Shown here piece after piece: positions 15,776-23,100 of a DNA stretch of 64,000 nt. The notes beneath the pieces were generated by a model. The model was not told where the DNA came from. It did no database searches and saw only the letters and a list, made by a program, of their open reading frames with translations. Position 1 is the first letter of the stretch. Every line of letters begins with the position of its first letter. A program made the translations under genes and the position numbers. The DNA is from JBEKYD01 sp049509915 (GTDB lineage Bacteria > Acidobacteriota > Terriglobia > Bryobacterales > Bryobacteraceae): the NCBI GenBank assembly GCA_049509915.1, contig JBEKZL010000026.1, positions 8,494 to 72,493 of the forward strand, written 5' to 3'.

Positions 15776-18126
15776 AGGCCGCGACTAGATACCGGAATCT
15801 GCGGGTCAAGCATAAGCTGTGGCTGATCATCATGTTCACGGTGAGCGTGGCCCTGCTGCTGGCATGCGGAGCGGTCCTGACCTACGACCAGGTGGCTACC
15901 CGCGAGGCGACCCGCGACGATCTGGAGGTTCTGGCGGAGATCGTTGGTTCCAACAGTACGGCGGCGCTCACCTTCGGCGATCAACGGGCAGCCGAGGAAC
16001 TCCTCGGCGGGCTCAAAGCCAAGCGGCACATCGTCGCAGCCTTCGTCTATTCGGCGGACGGGAAGCCGTTCGCGAGCTATCAGGCGGAGGCCGCGCGCAA
16101 GCTGTCCGCCCCGCCGCTCAAACCGGATGGGAGCCGGTTTGAAGGCGACCTGCTGGTGGCGTATCGCAGCATCACGCTCAACCGCCAAGTCATTGGCGCG
16201 GTCTGCCTTGCATCGGATCTGGAAGTGTTGAACGTACGGCTCCGGCATTTCGGCTGGATCGTGCTGGCGGCCCTGCTGGGCAGCTTGATGCTGGCGCTGG
16301 GCCTATCTCTCCGCCTGCAGCGCGTGGTGTCGGAGCCCGTCGCCCACCTGGCGGCGATTGCCGGCACCGTCTCCGGCCAGAAGAACTTCTCGGTGCGGGC
16401 CGAGAAGCACGCCGATGACGACTTGGGGCAACTCATCGATACCTTTAACGGAATGCTGTCCGAGATCGAGCGACGGGACGCCGAGCTGCTGGATCATCGG
16501 GATCGTCTCGAGCAGCAGGTGGCCGCACGGACGGCCGAACTGGTGGAGGCGAAGAATCGGGCCGAAATCGCCAGCCGCGCGAAGAGCCAGTTTCTCGCCA
16601 ACATGAGCCACGAGATCCGCACTCCTATGAACGGCATCATCGGCATGACCGAGCTGACCCTGGATACCGACCTCTCCGAAGAGCAGCGCGACTACCTCAA
16701 TACCGTGCGGATCTCGAGCGAGTCGCTGTTGAGCGTCATCAACGACATTCTGGACTTCTCCAAAATCGAAGCCGGCAAGTTCACTCTGGACTCGGCCGAG
16801 TTCTCCCCAGAGGAGCTGCTTGCGGATATCGTGCGGATGCTCGCGATTCCGGCGCAAAAGAAGGGGCTGGAGCTACTCTGCGACAATCGGGCGGGATTGC
16901 CCGCGGTGGCGGCGGGAGACGCGGGAAGGCTGCGCCAGGTGATCGTGAACCTGCTGGGCAATGCCATCAAGTTTACCGACGCAGGTGAGGTGACCCTGAC
17001 TGTGGTCAGCGTGCGAAGGGACGGCGGCCGGGCGGAGGTGGAGTTCGCGGTTACCGATACGGGGATCGGGATCCCGCCGGAGTGGCAGGACCGCCTCTTC
17101 AAGGCGTTCGTTCAAGCCGATGGCTCCGTCAACAGGCGGCATGGAGGCACGGGGCTCGGCCTCGTTATTAGCGCCCGGCTGGTGGGCCTCATGGGCGGCC
17201 GGATCTGGATGGACAGCCAGCCTGGCCGCGGCAGCACATTTCAGTTCACGGTGAATCTCGGGGTTCCCGCCTCTCACGCGGCATCCGACCGCACCCTGGA
17301 GCCGGAAGGACTTCGCGGGCTGGCCGTTCTGGTGGTGGACGACAGTGCCACGAACCGCAAAATCCTGTACGAGATGCTGGTGCGGTGGCAAATGCGACCG
17401 GTCCTCGCCGAGTCCGGTCGCGAAGCTTTGGAAATCATGCGCTCTCGCGCCGCCGGGGATCGCTTCGACCTGATTCTGCTGGACTCCCAAATGCCGGAAA
17501 TGGACGGCTTCACTTTGGCCCGGCGGATCGTGGAGGACCCTGCCCTGGCGGGTCCTCGCATCATGATGCTGAGTTCACTGGACGTCGGGTCGGTCGAACC
17601 GGAGTTTCGCGCATCTGGCCACTACGTGGTCAAGCCGGTAACCCGGGCGAACCTGCTGAAGGCCATTCTAAAAGTCCTCGAACAACACCCGCAGAAGTCC
17701 GCCGAAATTCGCAGCCAGCGTGTATCTCCGAGCGAACGACCGTTGCGGATTCTTCTGGTCGAAGACAATCCGGTGAATCAGAAGGTGGCGCAGTTACTAC
17801 TCGAAAAGCAGGGGCACTCGGTGGTGGTGACTGTTAACGGCAGGGAGGCGGTGGAGGCCAATTCCCGCGAGTGCTTCGACCTGATCCTGATGGATGTGCA
17901 GATGCCCGTGATGAACGGCTACGACGCCACGCGAGCGATTCGCGCGCACGAACACGGAAGCAGCCGGCGCGTCCCCATCATTGCCCTGACCGCCCACGCG
18001 ATCAAGGGCGACCGGGATATCTGCACGGCGGCGGGCATGGACGACTACATCAGCAAGCCGATTCGCCCCCAGGAACTGAAGGCGGCCATCGGCCGCTGGA
18101 GCGGACAGCCCGTTCCAACCCTATAG
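15772..18126 (+). CDS. Hybrid histidine kinase: CHASE8-like sensor, HAMP, HisKA, HATPase, two receivers
   Basis: A 784-residue membrane kinase starting at GTG 15772. TM1 about residues 15-38; periplasmic CHASE8-like domain about 40-150 (STAALTFGDQRAAEELLGGL, HIVAAFVYSADGKPFASY); TM2 about 155-178; HAMP to about 235; coiled coil; HisKA with phospho-His280 in NMSHEIRTPMNG; HATPase with NLLGNAIKF, DTGIGIP and GGTGLGLVIS; receiver 1 with Asp571 (LILLDSQMP); receiver 2 with Asp708 (LILMDVQMP) and the usual Lys in YISKPI. Both receivers look active. No output domain, so phosphate probably leaves to a separate Hpt or regulator not in this window. Operon with TonB receptor and YfiR argues for YfiR-controlled sensing at the inner membrane. 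Confidence 0.92.
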   Translation: MKAATRYRNLRVKHKLWLIIMFTVSVALLLACGAVLTYDQVATREATRDDLEVLAEIVGSNSTAALTFGDQRAAEELLGGLKAKRHIVAAFVYSADGKPFASYQAEAARKLSAPPLKPDGSRFEGDLLVAYRSITLNRQVIGAVCLASDLEVLNVRLRHFGWIVLAALLGSLMLALGLSLRLQRVVSEPVAHLAAIAGTVSGQKNFSVRAEKHADDDLGQLIDTFNGMLSEIERRDAELLDHRDRLEQQVAARTAELVEAKNRAEIASRAKSQFLANMSHEIRTPMNGIIGMTELTLDTDLSEEQRDYLNTVRISSESLLSVINDILDFSKIEAGKFTLDSAEFSPEELLADIVRMLAIPAQKKGLELLCDNRAGLPAVAAGDAGRLRQVIVNLLGNAIKFTDAGEVTLTVVSVRRDGGRAEVEFAVTDTGIGIPPEWQDRLFKAFVQADGSVNRRHGGTGLGLVISARLVGLMGGRIWMDSQPGRGSTFQFTVNLGVPASHAASDRTLEPEGLRGLAVLVVDDSATNRKILYEMLVRWQMRPVLAESGREALEIMRSRAAGDRFDLILLDSQMPEMDGFTLARRIVEDPALAGPRIMMLSSLDVGSVEPEFRASGHYVVKPVTRANLLKAILKVLEQHPQKSAEIRSQRVSPSERPLRILLVEDNPVNQKVAQLLLEKQGHSVVVTVNGREAVEANSRECFDLILMDVQMPVMNGYDATRAIRAHEHGSSRRVPIIALTAHAIKGDRDICTAAGMDDYISKPIRPQELKAAIGRWSGQPVPTL

Positions 18127-18195
18127 CCTATAGCTCGCCGCCGGCGGCGGGGCGGCCGCGGTAGCCAGGTGCAGCGGCCGTCCAGCCGGTCGCCG

Positions 18196-19806
18196 CTATT
18201 GGCGCGGAGATTGGGTGTCACTGCTTGACGAGCCGACACCGATGGGATCGCCCGAAACCACCATCTCCACGCGCCGATTTCGCTGGCGACCTTCGGCCGT
18301 GTCGTTGGAAGCTACTGGATTGCTCTTGCCAAGGCCAACTGCCGACACAGTCGCTTCGGAAACGCCTTGACCTATCAAGTAATCACGGACTGCGTCGGCA
18401 CGCTGTTCAGATAACGTTTGATTGTACTCATCGCTGCCGATCGAATCTGTGTGTCCCTCCAGTTGAATCTTCAAGCCGGGGTATGCCAATAAGATGCCCG
18501 ATACCTTGGCCATTGTCTCTCTCGCGCCGGGTTTCAAGGTGTACTTATCGAAGTCAAACAAGACATCGGTGATGTTGACAATGAGTCCCCGAGCTGTTTC
18601 GCGGGTCTCCAGAATCTGATTCAGCTGCTGGCGCAGCCGCTCCCTTAGTTCGGCTTTCTCAGACTCGGCTGTCTGGGCAGCCATTTGCGCTTTCTCAGCC
18701 TCGGCCTGGGCGGCCTGTTGTTGCAGCAGGGCAGCGGCACGCGCGGCGTCGGCAGCAGCCTTTTCCTGTTGTGCCTGAGCTGCCGCCATCTGGGCCTGTC
18801 TGGTGGCGGCTTCGGCCTGTAGACGCGCTTCGTCAGCAGCGCGGCGGTCCGCTTCCGCGGCTGCCCGGCGGTCCGCATCGAGCTTGGCTTGAGCGGCCGA
18901 CTGTTCGGCTTGGGCAGCTGCCTGCCGTGCCCGCTCCTCGGTGGCCGCACGCTGTTCTTCCGCGATCTTCCGGTAGGTTATGATGCGGGCGTCTTCCGCC
19001 GTCTGGGCTGCTTCGCGAGCGTCGGTTTCGGCTTCTTTCCGGTTCTTTAGCTTCCCGTACAGGTAACCCTCGGCATTGTGTAGATTCACAATCGCTCTCT
19101 GGAGAGTGTCGGCGGCATACCGGTCCGCACCCGCGAGGGTTGCGATCTGCACGGCGTTCTCAGCCTCAGCGATCTGGAGCGGGCCTTTTGGGTCAACCTT
19201 GACCGGCTGGTAGCGATTGGCATCGAGCATATACTGGCCGCGCTGTAGAAGTTCGTATTTTGCGTCGACCTGCTCGATCGTTCCCGCGGTGTCGCCGCGA
19301 AGTATGTTTTCCGCAACCACCACGTCGCTGGGCTGTGTTACCGCGAAATAGGGCTCCGCGGTTACGATCAACCCAAAGGCCTGGAGGTCGGTTGTAGACA
19401 ACAACTTCGCGTGATCGCCTTCAAGAACCACCTCGCCGATATTGACGGGGCGCCCTTCAGGCGTAATGGCCCACATGACGTAGGTCATATACTCGCGGCC
19501 GAATTGGTTGGCAGGAGACATGTGCTGCAGAGAAGTATCGATCCTGGTTGAACCCATCCGGCTATCTACGGCGGCTTCACCGCGCGCGGCGGGCATTAGA
19601 GCCGTCCCCTGAAAGTTGATGTGGGTAGTCCCGGTGCGGTGATGATAATTAATCGCCTTTGTTGTTCGGGATACCACTGTGACCCGAAAAATGGGTGTCG
19701 CCCGATCTGGCGATCCGGATTGCGCTTGTCCGTTGGATTGCGGGGCATTCGGAACCTGTGCGCCAAGCGAAGCCAAGGCAAGAAACCATACAAAGGGTGC
19801 TCTCAT
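18196..19806 (-). CDS. OmpA-family envelope protein with long Ala-rich coiled coil
   Basis: A 536-residue exported protein, paralogue of the 8286-9809 product. Signal peptide 1-16 (MRAPFVWFLALASLGA). N-terminal beta-rich domain to about 190 (FGREYMTYVMWAITPEGR is nearly shared with the paralogue), a DUF4398-like helix at about 215-285, then roughly 110 residues of A/E/Q/R coiled coil, and a canonical OmpA-like domain at about 410-515 with VLFDFDKYTL, LEGHTDSIGSDEYNQTLSEQ, the Arg of RADAV, and NRRVEMVV. The peptidoglycan-binding Asp and Arg are present. No lipobox, so anchoring is by the N-terminal domain or it is periplasmic. It ends head to head with the hybrid kinase (convergent, 69 nt); YfiBNR systems also contain an OmpA-type member, YfiB, which makes the adjacency worth noting. 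Confidence 0.82.
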   Translation of the reverse strand: MRAPFVWFLALASLGAQVPNAPQSNGQAQSGSPDRATPIFRVTVVSRTTKAINYHHRTGTTHINFQGTALMPAARGEAAVDSRMGSTRIDTSLQHMSPANQFGREYMTYVMWAITPEGRPVNIGEVVLEGDHAKLLSTTDLQAFGLIVTAEPYFAVTQPSDVVVAENILRGDTAGTIEQVDAKYELLQRGQYMLDANRYQPVKVDPKGPLQIAEAENAVQIATLAGADRYAADTLQRAIVNLHNAEGYLYGKLKNRKEAETDAREAAQTAEDARIITYRKIAEEQRAATEERARQAAAQAEQSAAQAKLDADRRAAAEADRRAADEARLQAEAATRQAQMAAAQAQQEKAAADAARAAALLQQQAAQAEAEKAQMAAQTAESEKAELRERLRQQLNQILETRETARGLIVNITDVLFDFDKYTLKPGARETMAKVSGILLAYPGLKIQLEGHTDSIGSDEYNQTLSEQRADAVRDYLIGQGVSEATVSAVGLGKSNPVASNDTAEGRQRNRRVEMVVSGDPIGVGSSSSDTQSPRQ

Positions 19807-19956
19807 GACACTTGGACATGCAGATGCGATGCCAATGCGAAGGCACGAACACGGCGCAGCGCGACAATTGAATCAATCAGCCGGCGTTTTCGTAAACTGT
19901 TGGGCTTGTGCAAGAAACAGCGAAGATCGATACTAGGACTTTCAGACTGACGAATC

Positions 19957-20994
19957 ATGAGACTTTGTTTCCAACAACTCCGAGGCGCCGCACTCGGGAT
20001 TATTCTGCTTGCGGCGCTGCCGATCCGCTGCCAGCAACCGGACCCGCCCGGACAGCCCAAGGGAACCAAACCCCAGTACGAGGCATATCTTTTCAGCCAC
20101 ATGGTGGAAGGCGACTACGGGCGTCTTTATTACTCCGTGAGCCTGGATGGGCTGCACTGGAGACGGCTGAACGGCGGTAAGCGTGTGTTCGAGGACTACC
20201 GGGGGCACTCCAACATCAGCCTGGGTCACGACGGCAGGTTTTACCTGGTCGGAAACCGCAACGATTCCGCCCCCGACATCAATTTCTGGGTCTCGGGCGA
20301 CCTGGTCCACTGGACGAAGCACGGCGATTACACGCCAGACCTCCACATGACGCCCGGCTACCCGCATCCGCTGCAGCGTATCGGTGCCCCAAAGCTCTAT
20401 TACGACAAGCTAACCTCGCAATACCTGCTGAGCTGGCACACGCCGAGCGTCGAGGGTACGAAGGACGATCCCGAACGGTATTGGGCAAGCCAGAGGACTC
20501 TTTACGTCACTTCCAAAGACCTGAAGACCTTCTCCGATCCTCCGCGGCGCCTGTTTCCCTGGGAAATGGCCACTATCGACGTCATTGTCCGCGCGGCCGG
20601 CAACAGGTACTACGCCGTAATCAAAGACGAACGCTACCCGACACCGGAATGTCCGACCGGAAAAACGGTCCGCATCTCATCGGCTTCGAGCCTGGCCGGA
20701 CCATACTCCGAGCCATCTCAGCCTATCAGCCCCAACTTCCGCGAGGCACCCACGCTGATCCCTTCGCCCGATGGCAAGGCTTGGTATCTGTACTATGAAC
20801 AGTATCCAGGGATTTCATACGGCGTATCGGTAGCACTGAACCTGAATGGCCCGTGGTACCAGCTATCGGGCTACACCAATGTGCCCGCCTGGAACAAGTA
20901 TTCGATGCCGCCCAACCTGCGGCACGGTGGCATGCTGCCGATCACACGGGAGCGTTACGACGCGCTGGTGGCAGCGTTCGGAATTGAGAACTGA
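19957..20994 (+). CDS. Secreted five-bladed propeller glycosidase-like protein (GH43/arabinosidase-like)
   Basis: A 345-residue exported protein. An N-terminal signal region (residues 1-25, IILLAALPIRCQ; a Cys there could be a lipobox variant) precedes a repeat pattern typical of GH43/GH32-like beta-propellers: LYYSVSLDGLHWRRL, ISLGHDGRFYLVGN, INFWVSGDLVHWTKHG, APKLYYDKLTSQYLLSW, LYVTSKDLKTFSD, YYAVIKDER, TLIPSPDGKAWYLYYEQY. The catalytic acids cannot be fixed without alignment; acidic residues occur at blade centres (for example DYRGHSN and KDERYP). The role would be hydrolysis of a plant or microbial polysaccharide side chain, arabinose or xylose type. Next gene (convergent) is a sugar-acid dehydratase-like enzyme, so both may serve carbohydrate use. 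Confidence 0.65.
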   Translation: MRLCFQQLRGAALGIILLAALPIRCQQPDPPGQPKGTKPQYEAYLFSHMVEGDYGRLYYSVSLDGLHWRRLNGGKRVFEDYRGHSNISLGHDGRFYLVGNRNDSAPDINFWVSGDLVHWTKHGDYTPDLHMTPGYPHPLQRIGAPKLYYDKLTSQYLLSWHTPSVEGTKDDPERYWASQRTLYVTSKDLKTFSDPPRRLFPWEMATIDVIVRAAGNRYYAVIKDERYPTPECPTGKTVRISSASSLAGPYSEPSQPISPNFREAPTLIPSPDGKAWYLYYEQYPGISYGVSVALNLNGPWYQLSGYTNVPAWNKYSMPPNLRHGGMLPITRERYDALVAAFGIEN

Positions 20995-21064
20995 GGAATC
21001 CATGCCGGCCAAGTCCAGGCTGCCGGGTTGAAGCAAAAGGCCGCGCGGCGCGATAGAAGCTTGG

Positions 21065-22300
21065 TTACCAGTTCGTAATCGACCCGTCGGGCCGCCGGTA
21101 AACCGGGATGGGTGCGGAGCGTTCGGTGATCTCGGAAATCAAGTCGGCTCCTTTGGGGTCGAACTCAATGCCGAGACCGGGAGCGTCCCGGGGCCATAAT
21201 TTACCATTGCGGAAATCCGGCCCTTGGGGAAGATAGGGAGGCTTAGGGACGCTGCTGCATTCCATGAGCACAGGTCCGGAGAACGCAGCGAGCGTGTGGG
21301 TCAGCGCAGCCACGGAAATGGGGCCGGTGCCATGGGGAATCAGGCCAATGTTGTGGGTCTCGCAGAGCGTGGCGATCTTCATGAATTCGGTAATGCCGCC
21401 GGCGTTGGGGAGGGTAATGCGCGAGTAATCAATCAGCCGCTGTTCGATCAGTTCATTGATGTCCCAGCGATCGCCGAATTGTTCGCCAACCGCGATGGGT
21501 ACTTTGATCTGGGGCCGCAGTTGGCTGTAGATGGCCTTGTTCTCGGAGCGCAGGGGGTCCTCCACCTCGTAGGGCGCAAAGGGCTCCAGCAGGCTGCAGA
21601 GGCGTATCGCATCGGAGAGATCGAGCCGGGTGTGAACATCGGTAAGCCAGTCCCCGTCCTTGCCCACTCCTTCGCGGATCTGCCGGGCCTTCTCAGCTTC
21701 CTGGTCGATTGCAAAATGCGGGCGGAACTCCCCGCTCGGCGTGCCGCCGTCGGGGGCGGACCACGGCATATCGAGCGCGGTGCGATAGGCCCGGAATCCG
21801 GCTTCGATCACCGCTCGCGCACGCTCTTGCAGCGTGCCGTCACGGGTCACTCCGGTGGAATAGCACTCGACATGCTGGCGCGAAATGCCGCCCAGCAAGT
21901 CATAGACCGGCACGCCGAGCGCTTTTCCCTTAATATCCCAGAGGGCTACATCGAGCGCACCCAGCGCGTGCAGTTTCTCACGGCCCGGGGGGTAAAACCA
22001 GCCGCGATACATGAACTGCCAAAGGTGGTCGATGCGCGAGGGATCTTCACCAATGAGCATCGGGGCGCACTGGTCCATCATGTCCTTCGAGCCGCCCTCT
22101 CCGATTCCCGTGATTCCCGAATCGGTCTCGATGGTAACGATACGGTTGCTCTGATTGAATGTGGGGTTCACGCGCTTCGGCTGGTAATAGCGAATGCGCC
22201 GGATTTTCATCTTGGGGATAGGAGCAACGCCCGCTCCGGACGCGACTGGGACTCCAGCCGCAACTGCCAAGCCCGAGCCCAGAAATTTGCGGCGGTTCAT
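21065..22300 (-). CDS. Enolase-superfamily sugar acid dehydratase (mandelate racemase / galactonate dehydratase-like), Tat-exported
   Basis: A 411-residue member of the mandelate racemase/muconate lactonizing enzyme family. The first residues, MNRRKFLGSGLAVAAGVPVA, are a twin-arginine signal, so the folded enzyme acts outside the cytoplasm, unusual for the family. The capping domain (VTIETDSGITGIGEGG) precedes the barrel. Metal ligands occur in the normal order: Asp in LTDVHTRLD, Glu in YEVEDPL, Glu in AVGEQFGDRWD; the His in IPHGTGPIS is the likely catalytic acid. The D-x-H at the first ligand is the arrangement of galactonate/mannonate-type dehydratases. Substrate is inferred as a hexonate. 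Preceded by GGAAGGA before the ATG at 22300, with TATAAT further upstream. Confidence 0.85.
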   Translation of the reverse strand: MNRRKFLGSGLAVAAGVPVASGAGVAPIPKMKIRRIRYYQPKRVNPTFNQSNRIVTIETDSGITGIGEGGSKDMMDQCAPMLIGEDPSRIDHLWQFMYRGWFYPPGREKLHALGALDVALWDIKGKALGVPVYDLLGGISRQHVECYSTGVTRDGTLQERARAVIEAGFRAYRTALDMPWSAPDGGTPSGEFRPHFAIDQEAEKARQIREGVGKDGDWLTDVHTRLDLSDAIRLCSLLEPFAPYEVEDPLRSENKAIYSQLRPQIKVPIAVGEQFGDRWDINELIEQRLIDYSRITLPNAGGITEFMKIATLCETHNIGLIPHGTGPISVAALTHTLAAFSGPVLMECSSVPKPPYLPQGPDFRNGKLWPRDAPGLGIEFDPKGADLISEITERSAPIPVYRRPDGSITNW

Positions 22301-22340
22301 TTATCTTCCTTCCAATTCGTCTCGATCCCGTTGCATCCAT

Positions 22341-22346
22341 ATTATA
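22341..22346 (-). promoter_or_regulatory. -10 element (TATAAT) of the dehydratase gene
   Basis: On the minus strand TATAAT ends 40 nt before the ATG at 22300. It lies between the dehydratase and the HTH gene that also runs leftward, and is the only consensus -10 in that gap. Confidence 0.4.
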
Positions 22347-22378
22347 TGCGTGGCGGTGCCCGAGGGTCGGGGGGAGCG

Positions 22379-22804
22379 TCAGGCGGCGCCGGGGAGGGGT
22401 TTGTTCCAGGAGTCGGCGGATTTGGGCATTTTTGTGCTTTTTGCGGCGGATCGGGCGGAAGCGCGGCGTTCCTCTTCTTCGGAGGGAGTGGGGGCGGTGG
22501 CTTGCTCGATGATGAACCGGGCGGCTTTGAACTGGACGCTGGGGGAAGCTTTGTCGTCGCGGAGGATGCCACCGAGAGTCTGGTAGGCGAGGTCGGCGAG
22601 GGTCATGGCTCTTTCGCGGAGCAGGAGATCGCGATCGGCGAAGGATTGCTTCAGGGCGGCGGCGAAATGGGGCAGGTCGCGGCGCCAGGCGAAAATGTCC
22701 TTGCGGAGAACGTTGGCCAGGGTGACGGCGCCATGGATGGTTCCGCCGGAGGAGATCACGTCGAGGACTTCCTGCTGTTGCGGTGTGAATTCGGGATCGG
22801 TCAT
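22379..22804 (-). CDS. Small HTH protein of a dispersed, Acidobacteria-type paralogue family
   Basis: A 141-residue protein starting TPQQQEVLDVISSGGTIHGA, an N-terminal helix-turn-helix resembling resolvase or terminase-small-subunit HTHs (LANVLRKDIFAWRRD would be the recognition part), then a long helical region (FADRDLLLRERAMTLADLAY) and a KASPSVQFKAARFII motif, then a low-complexity basic/acidic tail. I recall many near relatives of this type in Solibacter-like genomes, all without known function. Its 5' flank (22805-22996) is repeated in inverted orientation at the right end of the window, where the flank is again positioned as if upstream of the same gene. No catalytic motif is visible, so if this is a mobile unit it would be non-autonomous or use an unrecognised mechanism. 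Confidence 0.7.
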   Translation of the reverse strand: MTDPEFTPQQQEVLDVISSGGTIHGAVTLANVLRKDIFAWRRDLPHFAAALKQSFADRDLLLRERAMTLADLAYQTLGGILRDDKASPSVQFKAARFIIEQATAPTPSEEEERRASARSAAKSTKMPKSADSWNKPLPGAA

Positions 22805-22996
22805 GACAAGCTCATCCGGCCAACACGGTAGCAGGCGAGCGGGCGCGGGCGAGGTGGAAGGGGATAGGCGGGATGGGCGGAGGCAATGGAAGGGTCAGGG
22901 AAAACTTTGAAAGTCTGTGACCGGGGCTTTCGGGTAGGGGGAAAAGCACCGGCGCCAACATCGCCGGCGCTACGGTTGTGCAGGATTGTGCAGATT
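22379..22996 (-). mobile_element. Putative dispersed element, copy A: HTH gene plus conserved 190-bp flank
   Basis: The flank 22805-22996 matches 63815-64000 in reverse orientation over its whole length, with few substitutions and one gap of about 15 nt. The outer edge is sharp: both copies start with a tandem CTGCACAA(T) pair (AATCTGCACAAT then CCTGCACAAC here), beyond which they diverge. The flank is strongly pyrimidine-biased on the gene-sense strand. The left boundary is not known because copy B leaves the window before the gene. Calling it mobile is inference from dispersal and sharp ends; no transposase or target duplication is visible. Confidence 0.5.
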
Positions 22997-23024
22997 CGGG
23001 GGAAAGCGGGTTGACAACCGGCGC

Positions 23025-23069
23025 GCAGGCGGAATCGCCTGCCCCACCAGTCCGCCCCACGGTGGGGCG
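23025..23069. other. Two adjacent hairpins downstream of the M1 peptidase gene
   Basis: Hairpin one: GCAGGCG, loop GAAT, CGCCTGC (23025-23042). Hairpin two: CGCCCCAC, one-base centre, GTGGGGCG (23053-23069). Both lie just past the stop of the leftward M1 gene at 23101. Neither is followed by a U-tract on that strand, so intrinsic termination is doubtful; mRNA 3'-end stabilisation or a dispersed palindrome family are alternatives. Confidence 0.45.
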
Positions 23070-23100
23070 CCCGCGAGGACGGCGGAAGCATCGGCGCGGA

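Noticed and set aside
13161..18126. Classical YfiBNR c-di-GMP system
   Set aside because: The CHASE8-type protein has kinase and receiver domains and no GGDEF domain, so the known output is absent.
22341..22346. Full sigma-70 promoter with -35 box for the dehydratase gene
   Set aside because: The -10 is consensus, but no TTGACA-like hexamer lies 16-18 bp upstream.
23025..23069. Intrinsic terminator of the peptidase operon
   Set aside because: Both hairpins are good but no T-run follows on the minus strand, so they are recorded as hairpins only.
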